Positions 25,785 through 36,298 of a stretch of DNA of 64,000 nt are shown here, in pieces. The stretch comes from Spongorhabdus nitratireducens. GTDB lineage: Bacteria > Pseudomonadota > Gammaproteobacteria > Pseudomonadales > Endozoicomonadaceae. The DNA is taken from assembly GCA_947387575.1 (NCBI GenBank), contig CANDOC010000010.1, positions 124,001 through 188,000 on the forward strand, in the 5' to 3' direction. Made by a program: the position numbers and the translations under genes. The notes beneath the pieces are model-generated. The model did no database searches and had not been told where the DNA came from. It saw only the letters and a program-made list of their open reading frames with translations. Every line of letters begins with the position of its first letter. Positions within the stretch are counted from its first letter, which is position 1.

Positions 25785-27818
25785 TCAACTTTGATCTGTA
25801 ATTTCTATTCCCAGCTTTTTAATAAGCTCCGGGTGAAGCCAGTCGACCAGAACTGTATTCGATTGAAATCCATTCACGTATTTTAAAAGCAGTCGGTGAG
25901 TTCTGCTGTAATCATGCTCCTGAATTGAGCATAACAGCTCATCCAGAACAAACATCAATGTATCCCAGGGAATCATTTCTTCTTTTGCCTGACAGACCTT
26001 TGGGTGTTCGGTATAGGAGATTTCCTGACCTATCAGAAGCTCTTCAAACAGCTTTTCACCAGGTCTCAGTCCGGTATAAACAATATCAATATCACCATCC
26101 AGATCGAATTCATCCCGAACACTGAATCCGGATAGAGTGATCATTCGCTTGGCAAGCGTATCAATTTTTACAGGATCTCCCATATCCAGCACAAAGACAT
26201 CCCCTCCTTTACCCATACTACCAGCCTGAATCACCAGAGAAGCAGCTTCCCGAATTGTCATGAAGTAGCGGGTAATATCCTTGTGAGTAACCGTAACAGG
26301 ACCACCCGACCTGATTTGCTCACGAAATAAAGGAATAACAGATCCACTTGACCCCAGAACATTTCCAAAACGTACCATACTGAAACAAGTGTTATTTTCG
26401 ACTGTACAGTTCCCACTGTTTGGATAAAACTCCCGAGAGTGAAACAGTTTGACTTCTTTCTGTTCATTCAGTGCCTGCAGTACCATTTCAGCCAACCTTT
26501 TTGAAGCCCCCATAACATTTGCAGGCCGAACGGCCTTATCAGTAGAAATCAGAACAAATTTATCGACTTTTGCAATGATGGCAGCTTGGGCAGCATAGAG
26601 AGTCCCTATTACATTATTTCGCAGCCCTTGGGACAGATTGTGTTCTACTATAGGCACATGCTTATACGCTGCAGCGTGATAGACTGTTTCAACACAATAA
26701 GTAATCATGATATCTAGCAACCGCTGGGCATCATTTACTGAGCCAAGAACGGGAATAATTCGAATTTTAATATTTAAGTGCTGCTCTATAGCAGTAAGCT
26801 CTTTTTCAATTTCATAGAGGTTATATTCAGAGTGTTCAAAAAGAACGAGGACTTTAGGTCCAATCTGCAAAATCTGACGGCATAATTCCGACCCTATAGA
26901 GCCACCCGCACCAGTCACCATTACAACTTTATTCAAGATACAGGCATCAAGCAGTTCAGGAATAGGGTTGACCTCTTTGCGACCCAGAATATCTGCTGTA
27001 TCAACCTCCTGAATTGCATCTATTTTTAAGCGACCACTAGCAATATCCATCAAGCAGGGCATACTTCGGATTGGAATTTCATACTGCTCCAGTTCACAAA
27101 TGACCCTGTGACGTTTGGAGTGGCTGCCTGGAATCGCAAGTAGTATCTCCTGTGCCATTGTCCTTTTTAGTGCATGAAGAACATCGGTGTCTGCAAAGAC
27201 ATGCCGTTTTTCAATAACCTGACCACAAAGTTGAGGATTGGAATCGATGAAGCCAACAGGTCTAAACTCACGTCCTTTATCGAGAGCAGCCATTAACTGT
27301 ATCCCAGCGTCACCCGCGCCATAAATAAGAACAGGCTTACCCCACTCTTGCTGTGGAATGAACATTTTGCGCACGAAAGCCGGTAACCAGTGAGCATTGA
27401 TTTGTCCCAACAGCCAGCTTTGAGCCAAAAACCTGACACCGAGCATCGAAATAATCAGAAATACTCCATAAAGAAAGGCAGCCGTACGGGGGAATCTGAT
27501 CTCAGGAGAAATAAAGAAAACTGCAATCACCAACCCAATTGCAGCAAAAAAGGAAGATTGCACTATAGCTGCAATTGTCCATGAACCAATATATCTCAAT
27601 ACAGCTTGGTACAATCCGAGCTTAATAAATACAGGTATTGCAATGACGGGGGCAAGAAGAAAAAGAACACCATAATCTTGTATTGGTTCAAGAAATCTCT
27701 CTGGGTCTAAACGGAGATAGAGCGCTAGCCAAAGACAAAAGAAGACAATGCAGATATCACACAGAAGAGCTATCACTCGCTTTGCGTTTCTTGGCAATGC
27801 CTTGAAGTAGTCTCTCAT
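25785..27818 (-). CDS. Membrane nucleotide-sugar 4,6-dehydratase/epimerase (WbpM/CapD family)
   Basis: An integral membrane SDR enzyme that likely makes a 4-keto-6-deoxy UDP-sugar for surface polysaccharide. The 677-residue protein has about four N-terminal membrane segments (13-35, 45-65, 85-103, 112-130), then a first Rossmann-like domain with LIYGAGDAG (167-172 core). The catalytic domain follows, with VTGAGGSIGSELCRQI (301-316), YHAAAYKHVP and STDKAVRPANVMGASKR, where Met replaces the usual catalytic Tyr as in this family. It is AT-richer than its neighbours and has no glycosyltransferase or other polysaccharide genes beside it. Confidence 0.92.
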   Translation of the reverse strand: MRDYFKALPRNAKRVIALLCDICIVFFCLWLALYLRLDPERFLEPIQDYGVLFLLAPVIAIPVFIKLGLYQAVLRYIGSWTIAAIVQSSFFAAIGLVIAVFFISPEIRFPRTAAFLYGVFLIISMLGVRFLAQSWLLGQINAHWLPAFVRKMFIPQQEWGKPVLIYGAGDAGIQLMAALDKGREFRPVGFIDSNPQLCGQVIEKRHVFADTDVLHALKRTMAQEILLAIPGSHSKRHRVICELEQYEIPIRSMPCLMDIASGRLKIDAIQEVDTADILGRKEVNPIPELLDACILNKVVMVTGAGGSIGSELCRQILQIGPKVLVLFEHSEYNLYEIEKELTAIEQHLNIKIRIIPVLGSVNDAQRLLDIMITYCVETVYHAAAYKHVPIVEHNLSQGLRNNVIGTLYAAQAAIIAKVDKFVLISTDKAVRPANVMGASKRLAEMVLQALNEQKEVKLFHSREFYPNSGNCTVENNTCFSMVRFGNVLGSSGSVIPLFREQIRSGGPVTVTHKDITRYFMTIREAASLVIQAGSMGKGGDVFVLDMGDPVKIDTLAKRMITLSGFSVRDEFDLDGDIDIVYTGLRPGEKLFEELLIGQEISYTEHPKVCQAKEEMIPWDTLMFVLDELLCSIQEHDYSRTHRLLLKYVNGFQSNTVLVDWLHPELIKKLGIEITDQS

Positions 27819-28214
27819 ATATATTTTCTATACTCAGTAGCCAGCCACACTAAAATTCTATTGAGTTAAGACTTTAATACACTACAACTATCTTGCCCGT
27901 ATTTGACAACGGTACTTATACACAATGGCCAACAATACGACTTTGAACACAGGCCAAAACTATAGTTCAAACTAATCCTGTTATCTTTCTGCCACTACCC
28001 CGAAAAAGATGAACTTTCCCTTCTAAAAGAAATCCTTTTTCAGCCATAAAGGCAAGTAGAAATTGATTCTTGCTTGCTTCAAATAATATTTCCAGAAGTG
28101 TCAATATTTTTTAATATACAGCAGCTATTTCTAGACTATGTCATAGATAGCATTACCGAATGCTTATTTTGAGGTGTTGCATCAGTAAAGAGAAACTATC
28201 TAATGAGAGGGAGG
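27819..28214. other. AT-rich intergenic region
   Basis: About 400 bp between the start of the dehydratase gene and the end of the amino-acid transporter operon. It is clearly AT-rich and I see no gene. The promoter of the dehydratase gene should be near 27830-27900, but no element is clear enough to mark. Confidence 0.4.
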
Positions 28215-28250
28215 TCCTGCACCAGTCAGAATCATCAACATGGTACAGGA
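28215..28250 (-). terminator. Terminator-like hairpin after aapP
   Basis: A 10-bp inverted repeat with one mismatch (28215-28224 and 28241-28250) lies just past the aapP stop codon. Confidence 0.5.
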
Positions 28251-28263
28251 TTTAAGGCCCAGA

Positions 28264-29040
28264 TTAGTGCTGCAGAATCTGGCTGAGGAAAAGCTTAGTT
28301 CGTTCAGACTGGGGATTGTTGAAGAAACTTTCAGGCTCATTTTCCTCAACAATCTGTCCCTCATCCATAAAGATCACCCGGTCAGCCACTGTCTTGGCAA
28401 AGCCCATCTCATGGGTCACACAGAGCATTGTCATACCCTCGTTTGCCAACTCAACCATAACATCCAGCACCTCCTTGATCATTTCCGGATCCAGCGCAGA
28501 TGTCGGCTCATCAAACAGCATCACTTGGGGGTTCATACAGAGACTGCGAGCAATCGCTACCCGCTGCTGCTGCCCACCGGAGAGCTGGCCCGGGTACTTA
28601 TCAGCCTGGTCGGGAATGCGGACCCGCTCCAGATACTGCATGGCAATGGCTTCAGCTTCCTTGCGAGGCTGTTTTCGAACCCAGATTGGTGCCAGCGTAC
28701 AGTTCTCCAGCACCGTCAGGTGGGGAAACAGGTTAAAGTGCTGAAAAACCATCCCCACTTCCATTCGAACCTGCTCGATATCCTTCAGGTCATTGGTCAT
28801 TTCCCGACCATTAATAATAATGTCGCCCTGCTGATGCTCTTCCAGCCGGTTGATACAGCGAATCATGGTTGATTTGCCGGACCCTGAGGGGCCGCAGATA
28901 ACTATTCTCTCGCCCTTACGAACAGTCAGATCGATATCACGCAGTACATGGAAATCTCCATACCATTTATTCAGCTTGCGCAGCTCAATCATGGCTGAAT
29001 CTGAACCCGCCATTTCGGCATTATTTACACTTGTCATCAT
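28264..29040 (-). CDS. aapP: Polar/general amino-acid ABC transporter, ATP-binding subunit
   Basis: The 258-residue ATPase energises uptake of amino acids. It has Walker [10 protein letters not shown] (about 50-58), the Q-loop in [12 protein letters not shown], the signature [15 protein letters not shown], Walker [15 protein letters not shown] and the switch His in VTHEMGF, the pattern of the GlnQ/AapP group. An AAGGAA site precedes paired ATG codons at 29040. It is the last gene of aapJQMP, 8 bp after aapM. Confidence 0.95.
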   Translation of the reverse strand: MMTSVNNAEMAGSDSAMIELRKLNKWYGDFHVLRDIDLTVRKGERIVICGPSGSGKSTMIRCINRLEEHQQGDIIINGREMTNDLKDIEQVRMEVGMVFQHFNLFPHLTVLENCTLAPIWVRKQPRKEAEAIAMQYLERVRIPDQADKYPGQLSGGQQQRVAIARSLCMNPQVMLFDEPTSALDPEMIKEVLDVMVELANEGMTMLCVTHEMGFAKTVADRVIFMDEGQIVEENEPESFFNNPQSERTKLFLSQILQH

Positions 29041-29048
29041 TATGTTCC

Positions 29049-30143
29049 TTATGCCTTGTGGCCGGTATTAAGCCGCTTCTCCAGCGACTGGCTGTAACGG
29101 GACATGCTAAAGCAGAAGAACCAGAATACAAACCCGGCAAACACATAGCCCTCAATCGCAAAGCCCAACCATTTAGGGTCAGCCAAACCAGCCTGAACAA
29201 TGGCAAGCAAATCAAACAGCCCGATAATAAGCACCAGACTGGTATCCTTGAACAGGGCAATAAAGGTATTCACGATACCGGGGATAACCATTTTCAGTGC
29301 CTGAGGCAGGATAACCAAACGCATCATTTTCCAGTATCCCAGCCCCATTGCTGCTGCTGCCTCATACTGCCCTCTGGGAATCGCCTGCAATCCGCCCCTT
29401 ACAACTTCAGCCATATAGGCAGACTGAAACATTACGATACCGATCAAGGCCCGCACCAGCTTGTCGAATACGACTTCCTCAGGCACAAACAGCGGCAGCA
29501 TAACCGACGCCATAAACAGTACAGTGATCAGCGGAACGCCACGCCAGACTTCAATAAATGTGGTGCAGAAAAACCGGATCACCGGCATCTCTGAACGCCG
29601 CCCCAGCGCCAGCAGCACACCGAAAGGCAAAGCCGCAACAATGCCAACCAGTGCCAGCACCAGAGTCAACATCAGGCCACCCCATTTATGGGTGTCAACC
29701 ATTTCCAGTCCCAGTCCACCGCTCAGAAGAAAGAAGCTGGAAATCGGGAATATCGACAGGGCATAAATCACCCCCCATTTTTTCCCCGGCATCGACTGAG
29801 GCATTAACCACAGCAATAACAGCCCTGTTTGCAGAAACACCAGATCGACCCGCCAGCGCAGATCCTCCGGATAGAAGCCGTAGATAAACTGTTCTATTCG
29901 AGCCGTTATAAATACCCAGCAGGCACCACCATCACAGGCACTGCGATCAGAACCAAACCAGTCTGCTTCGATAAAACTCCAACTGATAACCGGTGTCAGA
30001 CCGATATATAGCAACCACCCAGTCACCACGGTCAGTACGGTATTGGCAGGAGAGGAAAACAACTTCTGCCTCATCCAGCCCCAGATGCCCCTGTTTGAAG
30101 CCGGAGCAGGCCGGGCAGCAACAGGATTTTCATTAACAATCAT
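29049..30143 (-). CDS. aapM: Amino-acid ABC transporter permease, AapM type
   Basis: A 364-residue inner-membrane permease with several N-terminal membrane spans, a large periplasmic loop with Cys residues (around 65-80), and a C-terminal HisM/GlnP-type permease domain. That domain includes the EAA-like loop [23 protein letters not shown], written here only by its ends: it spans about 278-300 with conserved Gly and Pro. The larger size compared with a plain GlnP is typical of AapM. A GGGGGA site precedes the ATG. It lies 11 bp after aapQ. Confidence 0.93.
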   Translation of the reverse strand: MIVNENPVAARPAPASNRGIWGWMRQKLFSSPANTVLTVVTGWLLYIGLTPVISWSFIEADWFGSDRSACDGGACWVFITARIEQFIYGFYPEDLRWRVDLVFLQTGLLLLWLMPQSMPGKKWGVIYALSIFPISSFFLLSGGLGLEMVDTHKWGGLMLTLVLALVGIVAALPFGVLLALGRRSEMPVIRFFCTTFIEVWRGVPLITVLFMASVMLPLFVPEEVVFDKLVRALIGIVMFQSAYMAEVVRGGLQAIPRGQYEAAAAMGLGYWKMMRLVILPQALKMVIPGIVNTFIALFKDTSLVLIIGLFDLLAIVQAGLADPKWLGFAIEGYVFAGFVFWFFCFSMSRYSQSLEKRLNTGHKA

Positions 30144-30154
30144 GTCTATCCCCC

Positions 30155-31342
30155 TTATCGCTCGGCCAGAGCCATTTTCTTGTTAAACATATTCATCAAC
30201 AGCGATACCAGCAGACTCATCAACAGGTAAACCGACATCGTGATCAGAATGATTTCTACCGCCTGACCAGTCTGGTTCAGCGTGGTGCCGGCAAACACCG
30301 CAACCAGATCCGGATAACCGACAGCCGTCGCCAATGAAGAGTTTTTAATCAGGTTCATATACTGGCTGGCCAGCGGCGGAATAATGACTCGCATCGCCTG
30401 GGGAATAATAACCAGCTGCATGGTACGGCTTTTGGGAAGGCCCAGTGCAAAAGCGGCTTCCGTCTGACCTTTGTTTACGGCCTCAATACCGGAGCGCACA
30501 TTCTCTGCAATATATGAAGCGGTATACAGTGTCAGGGCAATCAGCAAGGCACACAGCTCGGGAATAACGGCATAGCCACCGCGGAAGTTAAATCCTTTCA
30601 GTGCGGGAACTTCCCAGTGAACCGGTTGCCCCGTCATAAACCAGGCCAGTAATGGCAAGCCAATGACAATAACAGCAGCGGTATAAAATACCGGGAAGGT
30701 TTTTCCGCTTGCCAGCTGACGCTGCTCTGCCCAGCGTTTGATTACCCAAACGGAAGCTATGGCCAGCAACAGTGCCACACCAATCCAGATAGCTCCTTCC
30801 TGAAATATTGGAGCAGGAATATAAAGGCCACGGATATTCAGAAAGAACGTATCGTACAGATCAAGACTCTGACGGGGTGACGGCAACGTTCTAAGAACAG
30901 CAAAGTACCAGAACAGAATCTGTAGCAGCAGCGGGATATTACGGAAGATTTCAACATAGGCACCGCAGACACGGGCCACCAGCCAGTTATTGGACAGTCG
31001 CCCGACACCGACCAGAAAGCCAACCACTGTCGCCAGAATAATACCCAGCACTGAAACCAGAATGGTATTCAGCAAACCGACAATAAAGGTTTTGCCAAAA
31101 CTATGGGTTTCGTCATATTCAACCAGACTCTGGATAATGCCAAAACCTGATTCCTGACTGAGAAAATCAAAACCGGTAGTAATACCGCGCTTCTCAAGAT
31201 TACTCAGGGTGTTCTCAACCACCACAAAAGCCAGCCCGAGAATGGCAACCGTGACAATAATTTGAAAAACAAGGGCCCGCTTGTCCGGGTCATTCCAGAA
31301 ATAGTGGCGGGCAGGAGCGGGCATTGTATGCTTTTCCTGCAT
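30155..31342 (-). CDS. aapQ: Amino-acid ABC transporter permease, AapQ type
   Basis: The 395-residue partner permease. It has a cytoplasmic N-terminus, an early membrane span (about 27-45), a long insertion after the second span typical of AapQ, and the C-terminal permease core with the ATPase-contacting loop (FALGLPKSRTMQLVIIPQAM). A CAGGAG site six bases upstream of the ATG at 31342 supports the start. It follows aapJ after a 123-bp gap that holds a strong hairpin. Confidence 0.93.
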   Translation of the reverse strand: MQEKHTMPAPARHYFWNDPDKRALVFQIIVTVAILGLAFVVVENTLSNLEKRGITTGFDFLSQESGFGIIQSLVEYDETHSFGKTFIVGLLNTILVSVLGIILATVVGFLVGVGRLSNNWLVARVCGAYVEIFRNIPLLLQILFWYFAVLRTLPSPRQSLDLYDTFFLNIRGLYIPAPIFQEGAIWIGVALLLAIASVWVIKRWAEQRQLASGKTFPVFYTAAVIVIGLPLLAWFMTGQPVHWEVPALKGFNFRGGYAVIPELCALLIALTLYTASYIAENVRSGIEAVNKGQTEAAFALGLPKSRTMQLVIIPQAMRVIIPPLASQYMNLIKNSSLATAVGYPDLVAVFAGTTLNQTGQAVEIILITMSVYLLMSLLVSLLMNMFNKKMALAER

Positions 31343-31412
31343 GACAGACTCCTGTTACCTGTGCTCTATCAGCACAGGTACAGCTAAAGAGGATGTTATT
31401 CTAATGTGAAGA

Positions 31413-31451
31413 CAGCCCGGACAAGCTGATTATGTAAGGCTGTCCGGGCTG
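31413..31451 (-). promoter_or_regulatory. Intra-operon hairpin between aapJ and aapQ
   Basis: A perfect 11-bp GC-rich inverted repeat (CAGCCCGGACA at 31413-31423, TGTCCGGGCTG at 31441-31451) lies 15 bp after the aapJ stop and 70 bp before the aapQ ribosome site. It has no good U-run. Such elements commonly protect or partly terminate the binding-protein message, so the binding protein outnumbers the permease. Confidence 0.7.
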
Positions 31452-31465
31452 CAATACCGTATGAC

Positions 31466-32491
31466 TTAGCGAATCGGCGGCGCGTACTGGATACCACCCT
31501 GATTCCACAGGGCATTGATGCCGCGTGCAATCTTCAGCGGTGAACCTTCACCAACATTACGCTCAAATATTTCGCCATAGTTACCGACCTGCTTCACAAT
31601 CTGGTAAGCCCAGTCATCGGCCAGTCCGAGGCCCTTGCCCTTAATACCTTCCTTACCAATAAAGCGGCCTACAGCCGGATTGTCAGACTTTTTCTGGCTG
31701 TCGATATTGGCAGAAGTCAGCCCCATTTCCTCAGCATTCAACTGGGCAAACAGGCTCCATTTCACGATATTGAACCACTGGTCATCCCCTTGACGCACAA
31801 CCGGTCCGAGCGGCTCTTTGGAAATGACTTCAGGCAGTACCATTGCCGAATCCGGCTTTTTCAGTTTGATACGCAGTGCATACAGCTGGGACTGGTCCGA
31901 AGTCAGCATGTCGCAGCGACCCGCCTCAAACCCGCTAATGGTCTGATCTGAAGTGTCGAACACCACCGGCTGATACTCCATCTTGTGCTGACGAAAGTAA
32001 TCCGCCAGGTTCAGCTCGCTGGTTGTACCGGCCTGGATACAAACCGTTGCACCATCCAGCTCAAGCGCGCTCTTCACCCCCAGATTTTTTGATACCAGAA
32101 AGCCCTGACCATCGTAATAATTCACACCAGCAAAGTTCAGACCCAGCGATGAATCCCGGGTCAGCGTCCAGGTGGTATTGCGGGACAGCACATCAATTTC
32201 CCCCGATTGTAGTGCTGTGAATCGCTCTTTGGCGGTGAGTGGAATGAATTTGACCTTGTCAGCATCCCCCAGTGTTGCTGCAGCAACAGCCCGACAGGTA
32301 TCTACATCCATACCTTTCCAGTTACCTTTGTCATCAGGGCTGGAAAAGCCGGGTAGACCTGTGTTTACACCACATTGCAGATAGCCGCGCTCCTGCACGG
32401 ATTCCAGAGTTGAAGCAGCCTGAGCCGAAGAAATCACTGAAAAAGAGGTGGTAAGTGCCAGCGCTGCCGCCAGCCCCGTGGCTTTTCTCAT
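31466..32491 (-). CDS. aapJ: General amino-acid ABC transporter substrate-binding protein
   Basis: The periplasmic binding protein of the Aap system. The 341-residue precursor has a Sec signal peptide (1-25, cleavage after SSAQA). The mature part has the AapJ pattern: RGYLQCGVNTGLPGFS near 35-50, GMDVDTCRAVAAA, FTALQSGEIDVLSRNTTWT and CIQAGTTSELNLADYF. The two Cys residues near 40 and 66 are characteristic. An AAGGA site precedes the ATG at 32491. It is the first gene of the operon; the gap to folE (32492-32800) holds the divergent promoters. Confidence 0.95.
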   Translation of the reverse strand: MRKATGLAAALALTTSFSVISSAQAASTLESVQERGYLQCGVNTGLPGFSSPDDKGNWKGMDVDTCRAVAAATLGDADKVKFIPLTAKERFTALQSGEIDVLSRNTTWTLTRDSSLGLNFAGVNYYDGQGFLVSKNLGVKSALELDGATVCIQAGTTSELNLADYFRQHKMEYQPVVFDTSDQTISGFEAGRCDMLTSDQSQLYALRIKLKKPDSAMVLPEVISKEPLGPVVRQGDDQWFNIVKWSLFAQLNAEEMGLTSANIDSQKKSDNPAVGRFIGKEGIKGKGLGLADDWAYQIVKQVGNYGEIFERNVGEGSPLKIARGINALWNQGGIQYAPPIR

Positions 32492-32800
32492 GACTACGAT
32501 CCTTGAATATTCTTATTTTTATACTGCGTATTTTTATAATTGTTTCAGACAACAGTCGAAGAGAGAGGAGGCAAAATCCAATTAAGACTGCATACCTGAG
32601 GCCCTACCTTAACCCGATTATTTTGCTGATTGCAATCAACAAAGAAGCCTTCCAGACCGCATTATTCCTGAGTAGTACTGCTGCTTTATGCACAGATAAC
32701 AACAGATATTCCGGACAGTAATCACAGGTTGGTTCAGCCCCTTCCCTTTTGTTACACTGCCGCTTTTGCAGTATCCATCGGCTATAAGACGTTGAAACAG

Positions 32801-33355
32801 ATGACCGAAATCCTGACCGGACATTACCGGGGCATTATTGAAACCCTGGGGGAAGACCCGAACCGTGACGGCCTGCGCGGCACTCCGGAGCGGGCCGGCA
32901 AGGCAATGGAATTCCTGACCCGAGGCTATCACCAGACTCTGGAAGAGATTGTTAACGGCGCAGTATTTGAATCCGACAATGAAGAAATGGTCGTGGTCAA
33001 GGATGTAGAGCTCTACTCCCTGTGCGAACACCATATGCTGCCCTTTATCGGAAAGTGCCACATCGGCTACTTCCCCAGCGGCAAGGTACTGGGGCTGTCC
33101 AAATTTGCCCGCATTACCGATATGTTCGCCCGCCGCCTGCAGATTCAGGAAAACCTGACCCGTCAGATTGCCGAAGCGGTTCAGGATGTTACCAATGCCC
33201 GTGGTGTCGCCGTTGTGATTGAAGCCAAGCACCTGTGCATGATGATGCGTGGTGTTGAGAAGCAGAACTCTTCCATGACTTCTTCTGTCATGCTGGGCCA
33301 GTTCCGGACTTCTCTATCCAGCCGTCAGGAATTCCTGAATTTCATCAGCCGATAA
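32801..33355 (+). CDS. folE: GTP cyclohydrolase I (FolE1 type)
   Basis: The first enzyme of tetrahydrofolate synthesis, converting GTP to dihydroneopterin triphosphate. The 184-residue protein has the zinc site in [10 protein letters not shown] (Cys and His) and in HLCMMMRGV (second Cys), plus the GTP-binding [12 protein letters not shown] and the SVMLGQFR end. The start at 32801 ([11 protein letters not shown]) gives the normal family length; the frame is open 72 bp upstream but the extra residues fit nothing. The ribosome site is weak. It is a single gene, convergent with tdh. Confidence 0.95.
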   Translation: MTEILTGHYRGIIETLGEDPNRDGLRGTPERAGKAMEFLTRGYHQTLEEIVNGAVFESDNEEMVVVKDVELYSLCEHHMLPFIGKCHIGYFPSGKVLGLSKFARITDMFARRLQIQENLTRQIAEAVQDVTNARGVAVVIEAKHLCMMMRGVEKQNSSMTSSVMLGQFRTSLSSRQEFLNFISR

Positions 33356-33363
33356 ACGGTATC

Positions 33364-33393
33364 GATCTGCCACACCAGCCTGTGTGGCAGATC
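33364..33393. terminator. Bidirectional hairpin between folE and tdh
   Basis: A perfect 12-bp inverted repeat (33364-33375 and 33382-33393) with a 6-nt loop sits exactly between the two convergent stop codons. Confidence 0.8.
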
Positions 33394-33398
33394 ATGAT

Positions 33399-34421
33399 TT
33401 ACCATTCCAGAATAACCTTTCCTGACCGCCCGCCCCGCATCACTTCAAAGGCCTCAGCATAGTCGTCCACGGGAAAACGGTGGGTAATAACCGGATCCAG
33501 TTTAAGTCCGGACTGCAACATACTGGTCATCTTGTACCAGGTTTCAAACATTTCCCGGCCATAGATACCCTTGATTTGTAACCCCTTGAAAATCACATGA
33601 TTCCAGTCGATGGTAGTGTCACTGGAAGGAATACCCAGCAGAGCGACTTTACCGCCATGGTTCATATTGGCCAGCATCTGTTGAAAGGCTTGCCCGTTAC
33701 CGGACATTTCCAGTCCCACATCAAAACCTTCCTGCATCCCCAGACCGACCATCACATCATCAAGTGATTCACGTGCCACATTAACAACCGCAGTTGCTCC
33801 CATCTGTTTAGCCAGGTCCAGCCTGTAGTTGTTCACATCTGTGATCACCACATGGCGGGCACCTACATGGCGGGCAATAGCGACTGCCATAATGCCAATG
33901 GGACCAGCACCGGTAATCAGCACATCCTCTCCAACCAGATCAAAGGAAAGCGCGGTATGCACAGCATTACCATAAGGGTCAAAAATAGACGCCTGATCAT
34001 CACTGATATCATCAGGTATCGGAAATACATTCACTGCAGGAATCGACAAGTACTCAGCAAAGGCTCCCGCTCTGTTCACACCTACGCCAACGGTATGATT
34101 ACAAAGGTGACGCCGCCCAGCCCGACAATTACGACAGTGGCCGCAGGTAACATGTCCTTCGCCGGACACCCGCTGGCCTTCATTTAATCCTTTTACACCG
34201 GCTCCCATCTCGACGATTTCACCGACAAACTCATGACCTGCGGTCATACCGACAGGAAAGGTTTGCTGGGCCCAGTCATCCCAGTTGTAGATATGGATAT
34301 CAGTGCCACAGATGGCGGTTTTGGTGATTTTTATCAGTACGTCATTATGACCAACTTCCGGTGTTGGCTTGTCATCGATCCAGATACCCATTTCGGGTTT
34401 CAGCTTGGCCAGAGTTTTCAT
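33399..34421 (-). CDS. tdh: L-threonine 3-dehydrogenase
   Basis: A zinc- and NAD-dependent enzyme that oxidises L-threonine to 2-amino-3-ketobutyrate. The 340-residue protein has the catalytic zinc ligands in [10 protein letters not shown] and GHEFVGEI, the structural zinc Cys cluster [15 protein letters not shown], and the NAD-binding [17 protein letters not shown]. The sequence and length match bacterial Tdh closely. It lies downstream of kbl on the same strand, but a 280-bp gap with a terminator-like hairpin separates them. Confidence 0.96.
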   Translation of the reverse strand: MKTLAKLKPEMGIWIDDKPTPEVGHNDVLIKITKTAICGTDIHIYNWDDWAQQTFPVGMTAGHEFVGEIVEMGAGVKGLNEGQRVSGEGHVTCGHCRNCRAGRRHLCNHTVGVGVNRAGAFAEYLSIPAVNVFPIPDDISDDQASIFDPYGNAVHTALSFDLVGEDVLITGAGPIGIMAVAIARHVGARHVVITDVNNYRLDLAKQMGATAVVNVARESLDDVMVGLGMQEGFDVGLEMSGNGQAFQQMLANMNHGGKVALLGIPSSDTTIDWNHVIFKGLQIKGIYGREMFETWYKMTSMLQSGLKLDPVITHRFPVDDYAEAFEVMRGGRSGKVILEW

Positions 34422-34649
34422 TGAATCTTCCAGTCAGTGAACAGAACCCAGACACCCGGCACCGGCAAAAAACAAAGGCTGCCGTCTATCTGATGCCGGA
34501 AATATATCGTCAGACCGTGTTACAAAGGTTATTTACAGAGGCCACGGCACAAAATCAGACAGATAATTACTAAGGGTATGAAATGGAGGCTAAAACGCAA
34601 ACTTGGCTTGGGTATGGGGATAGAGTGAAAGAAGAGCGGAAAGAAGATA

Positions 34650-34682
34650 AATAAAACCGGACTGTTAAAAGCCCGGCTTTAT
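34650..34682 (-). terminator. Terminator-like hairpin after kbl
   Basis: Arms AATAAAACCGG and CCGGCTTTATT pair with one mismatch around a short loop, directly after the kbl stop. The minus-strand transcript ends in a U-rich stretch. It suggests kbl is at least partly terminated before tdh. The 34440-34640 part of the gap holds no gene and may carry a separate tdh promoter. Confidence 0.6.
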
Positions 34683-34700
34683 TGCCTTGGTCTGAATACC

Positions 34701-35897
34701 TTAGCTGATAATACCCAGCTCGCGGCCAACCTTGGCAAAGGCAGCGATAGCTTTTTCCACATGCTCACGGTCATGTGCAGCAGACATCTGGGTACGGATA
34801 CGCGCCTGACCCTGCGGTACTACCGGGAAGGAGAAACCGATGACGTAGATACCTTCTTTCAGCATCATGTCAGCAAATTTCTTGGCCAGAGATGCATCAC
34901 CCAGCATAACCGGAATAATTGCGTGGTCAGCACCTGCCAGTTCAAAGCCCAGCTTGGTCATCTCTTCACGGAAGAACTTGCTGTTTTCACGCAGCTTGGC
35001 GCGCATCTCGTCACCTTCTTCCAGCATCTCCAGTACCTTGATGGATGCACCGGCAATGGTCGGAGCCAGAGTATTGGAGAACAGGTACGGACGGGAGCGG
35101 TTACGCAGCCAGTCAACAACTTCCTTTTTAGCAGCAGTGAAGCCGCCGGAAGCACCACCCAGCGCCTTACCCAGAGTACCGGTGATGATGTCCACACGGT
35201 CCATTACACCACAGTGCTCGTGAGTACCACGGCCTTTATCACCGATAAAGCCAACAGCGTGAGAATCGTCAACCATAACCAGTGCACCGTACTGGTCAGC
35301 CAGATCACAGACGCCCTTCAGGTTGGCAATAATACCATCCATGGAGAACACACCATCGGTAACGATCAGTTTGGTGCGAGCTCCGGCTTCATCAGCGGCT
35401 TTCAGCTGCTCTTCCAAAGCCGCCATATCATTGTTGGCATAACGGAAACGCTTGGCTTTACACAGACGCACACCGTCGATGATGCTGGCGTGGTTCAGGG
35501 CATCACTGATAATCGCATCTTCAGGCCCCAACAGGGTTTCAAACAGACCAGCGTTAGCATCGAAGCAGGAGGAGTACAGAATTGTGTCTTCCATTCCCAG
35601 GAAGCTGGAGATTTTTTCTTCCAGCTTCTTGTGTACATCCTGAGTACCACAGATAAAACGTACAGAAGCCATACCGTAGCCGTAGCGATCCAGAGATACC
35701 TGACCTTCGCGAATCAGCTCAGGGTGGTTAGCCAGCCCCAGGTAGTTGTTGGCGCAGAAATTCAGTACATGCTCGCCGCTCTGAACCGCAATATCAGCCT
35801 GCTGCTGGGAGGTGATTACACGCTCTTCCTTATACAGCCCGTCAACCTTCAGCTGTTCCAGCTTTTCCTGCAGTTCGGTGTAGAAAGACTCTTTCAT
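34701..35897 (-). CDS. kbl: 2-amino-3-ketobutyrate coenzyme A ligase
   Basis: This PLP enzyme cleaves 2-amino-3-ketobutyrate with CoA to glycine and acetyl-CoA, completing threonine breakdown begun by Tdh. The 398-residue protein has [14 protein letters not shown] near 47-60, the PLP-phosphate region [16 protein letters not shown], and the PLP-binding Lys in [16 protein letters not shown]. Length and motifs match the E. coli protein. A GGAGG site precedes the ATG at 35897. It is the upstream partner of tdh. Confidence 0.97.
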   Translation of the reverse strand: MKESFYTELQEKLEQLKVDGLYKEERVITSQQQADIAVQSGEHVLNFCANNYLGLANHPELIREGQVSLDRYGYGMASVRFICGTQDVHKKLEEKISSFLGMEDTILYSSCFDANAGLFETLLGPEDAIISDALNHASIIDGVRLCKAKRFRYANNDMAALEEQLKAADEAGARTKLIVTDGVFSMDGIIANLKGVCDLADQYGALVMVDDSHAVGFIGDKGRGTHEHCGVMDRVDIITGTLGKALGGASGGFTAAKKEVVDWLRNRSRPYLFSNTLAPTIAGASIKVLEMLEEGDEMRAKLRENSKFFREEMTKLGFELAGADHAIIPVMLGDASLAKKFADMMLKEGIYVIGFSFPVVPQGQARIRTQMSAAHDREHVEKAIAAFAKVGRELGIIS

Positions 35898-36298
35898 TTT
35901 GCCTCCGGCAAATACAACTAATAGCCTGCCACAACAGCACGGAATGTGCGCCTTGGCTGCCGGAATAGTCAGCAGTTTTCGGGGCTTCGGACAGGCACTT
36001 CAAAACGCTGCATAGTGTAATTCAGCCTTGCCCTGTAAATAAATGGACACGGATCATATTTTTTCGACTTCGCAGGTTTATATCACTAAAGACCGTGGAA
36101 TGAGCATACTAGAAAAGCTGCTGGATGATACTAATGCAGCTATCTTTCACTGTTATAGCTTAAAACTGGCCAATCAAAAATGGCATACGGGATCGAACAC
36201 CAACAACATCTGGGAAATCTATTAGCTCACCTCTAGGCGAGCTGATTTTGCTTTGTACTTCACGTCGATGACAAAGAGCATATATAACAAAGGTCTGA
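35898..36298. other. Intergenic region between kbl and the large unknown gene
   Basis: About 400 bp. A 60-codon frame at 36043-36225 has no ribosome site and I do not accept it. A short inverted repeat (AGCTCACCT at 36224-36232, AGGCGAGCT at 36235-36243) near the right end could terminate the leftward gene that stops at 36299. The kbl promoter should lie near 35930-36010. Confidence 0.4.

Noticed and set aside
34761-35921. Long open frame (386 codons) opposite kbl
   Set aside because: It is antisense to a well-conserved gene and encodes a Gln/Thr/Ser-rich sequence with no family features.
36043-36225. 60-codon frame upstream of the large unknown gene
   Set aside because: No ribosome site, no motif, and the region is more likely promoter or spacer sequence.
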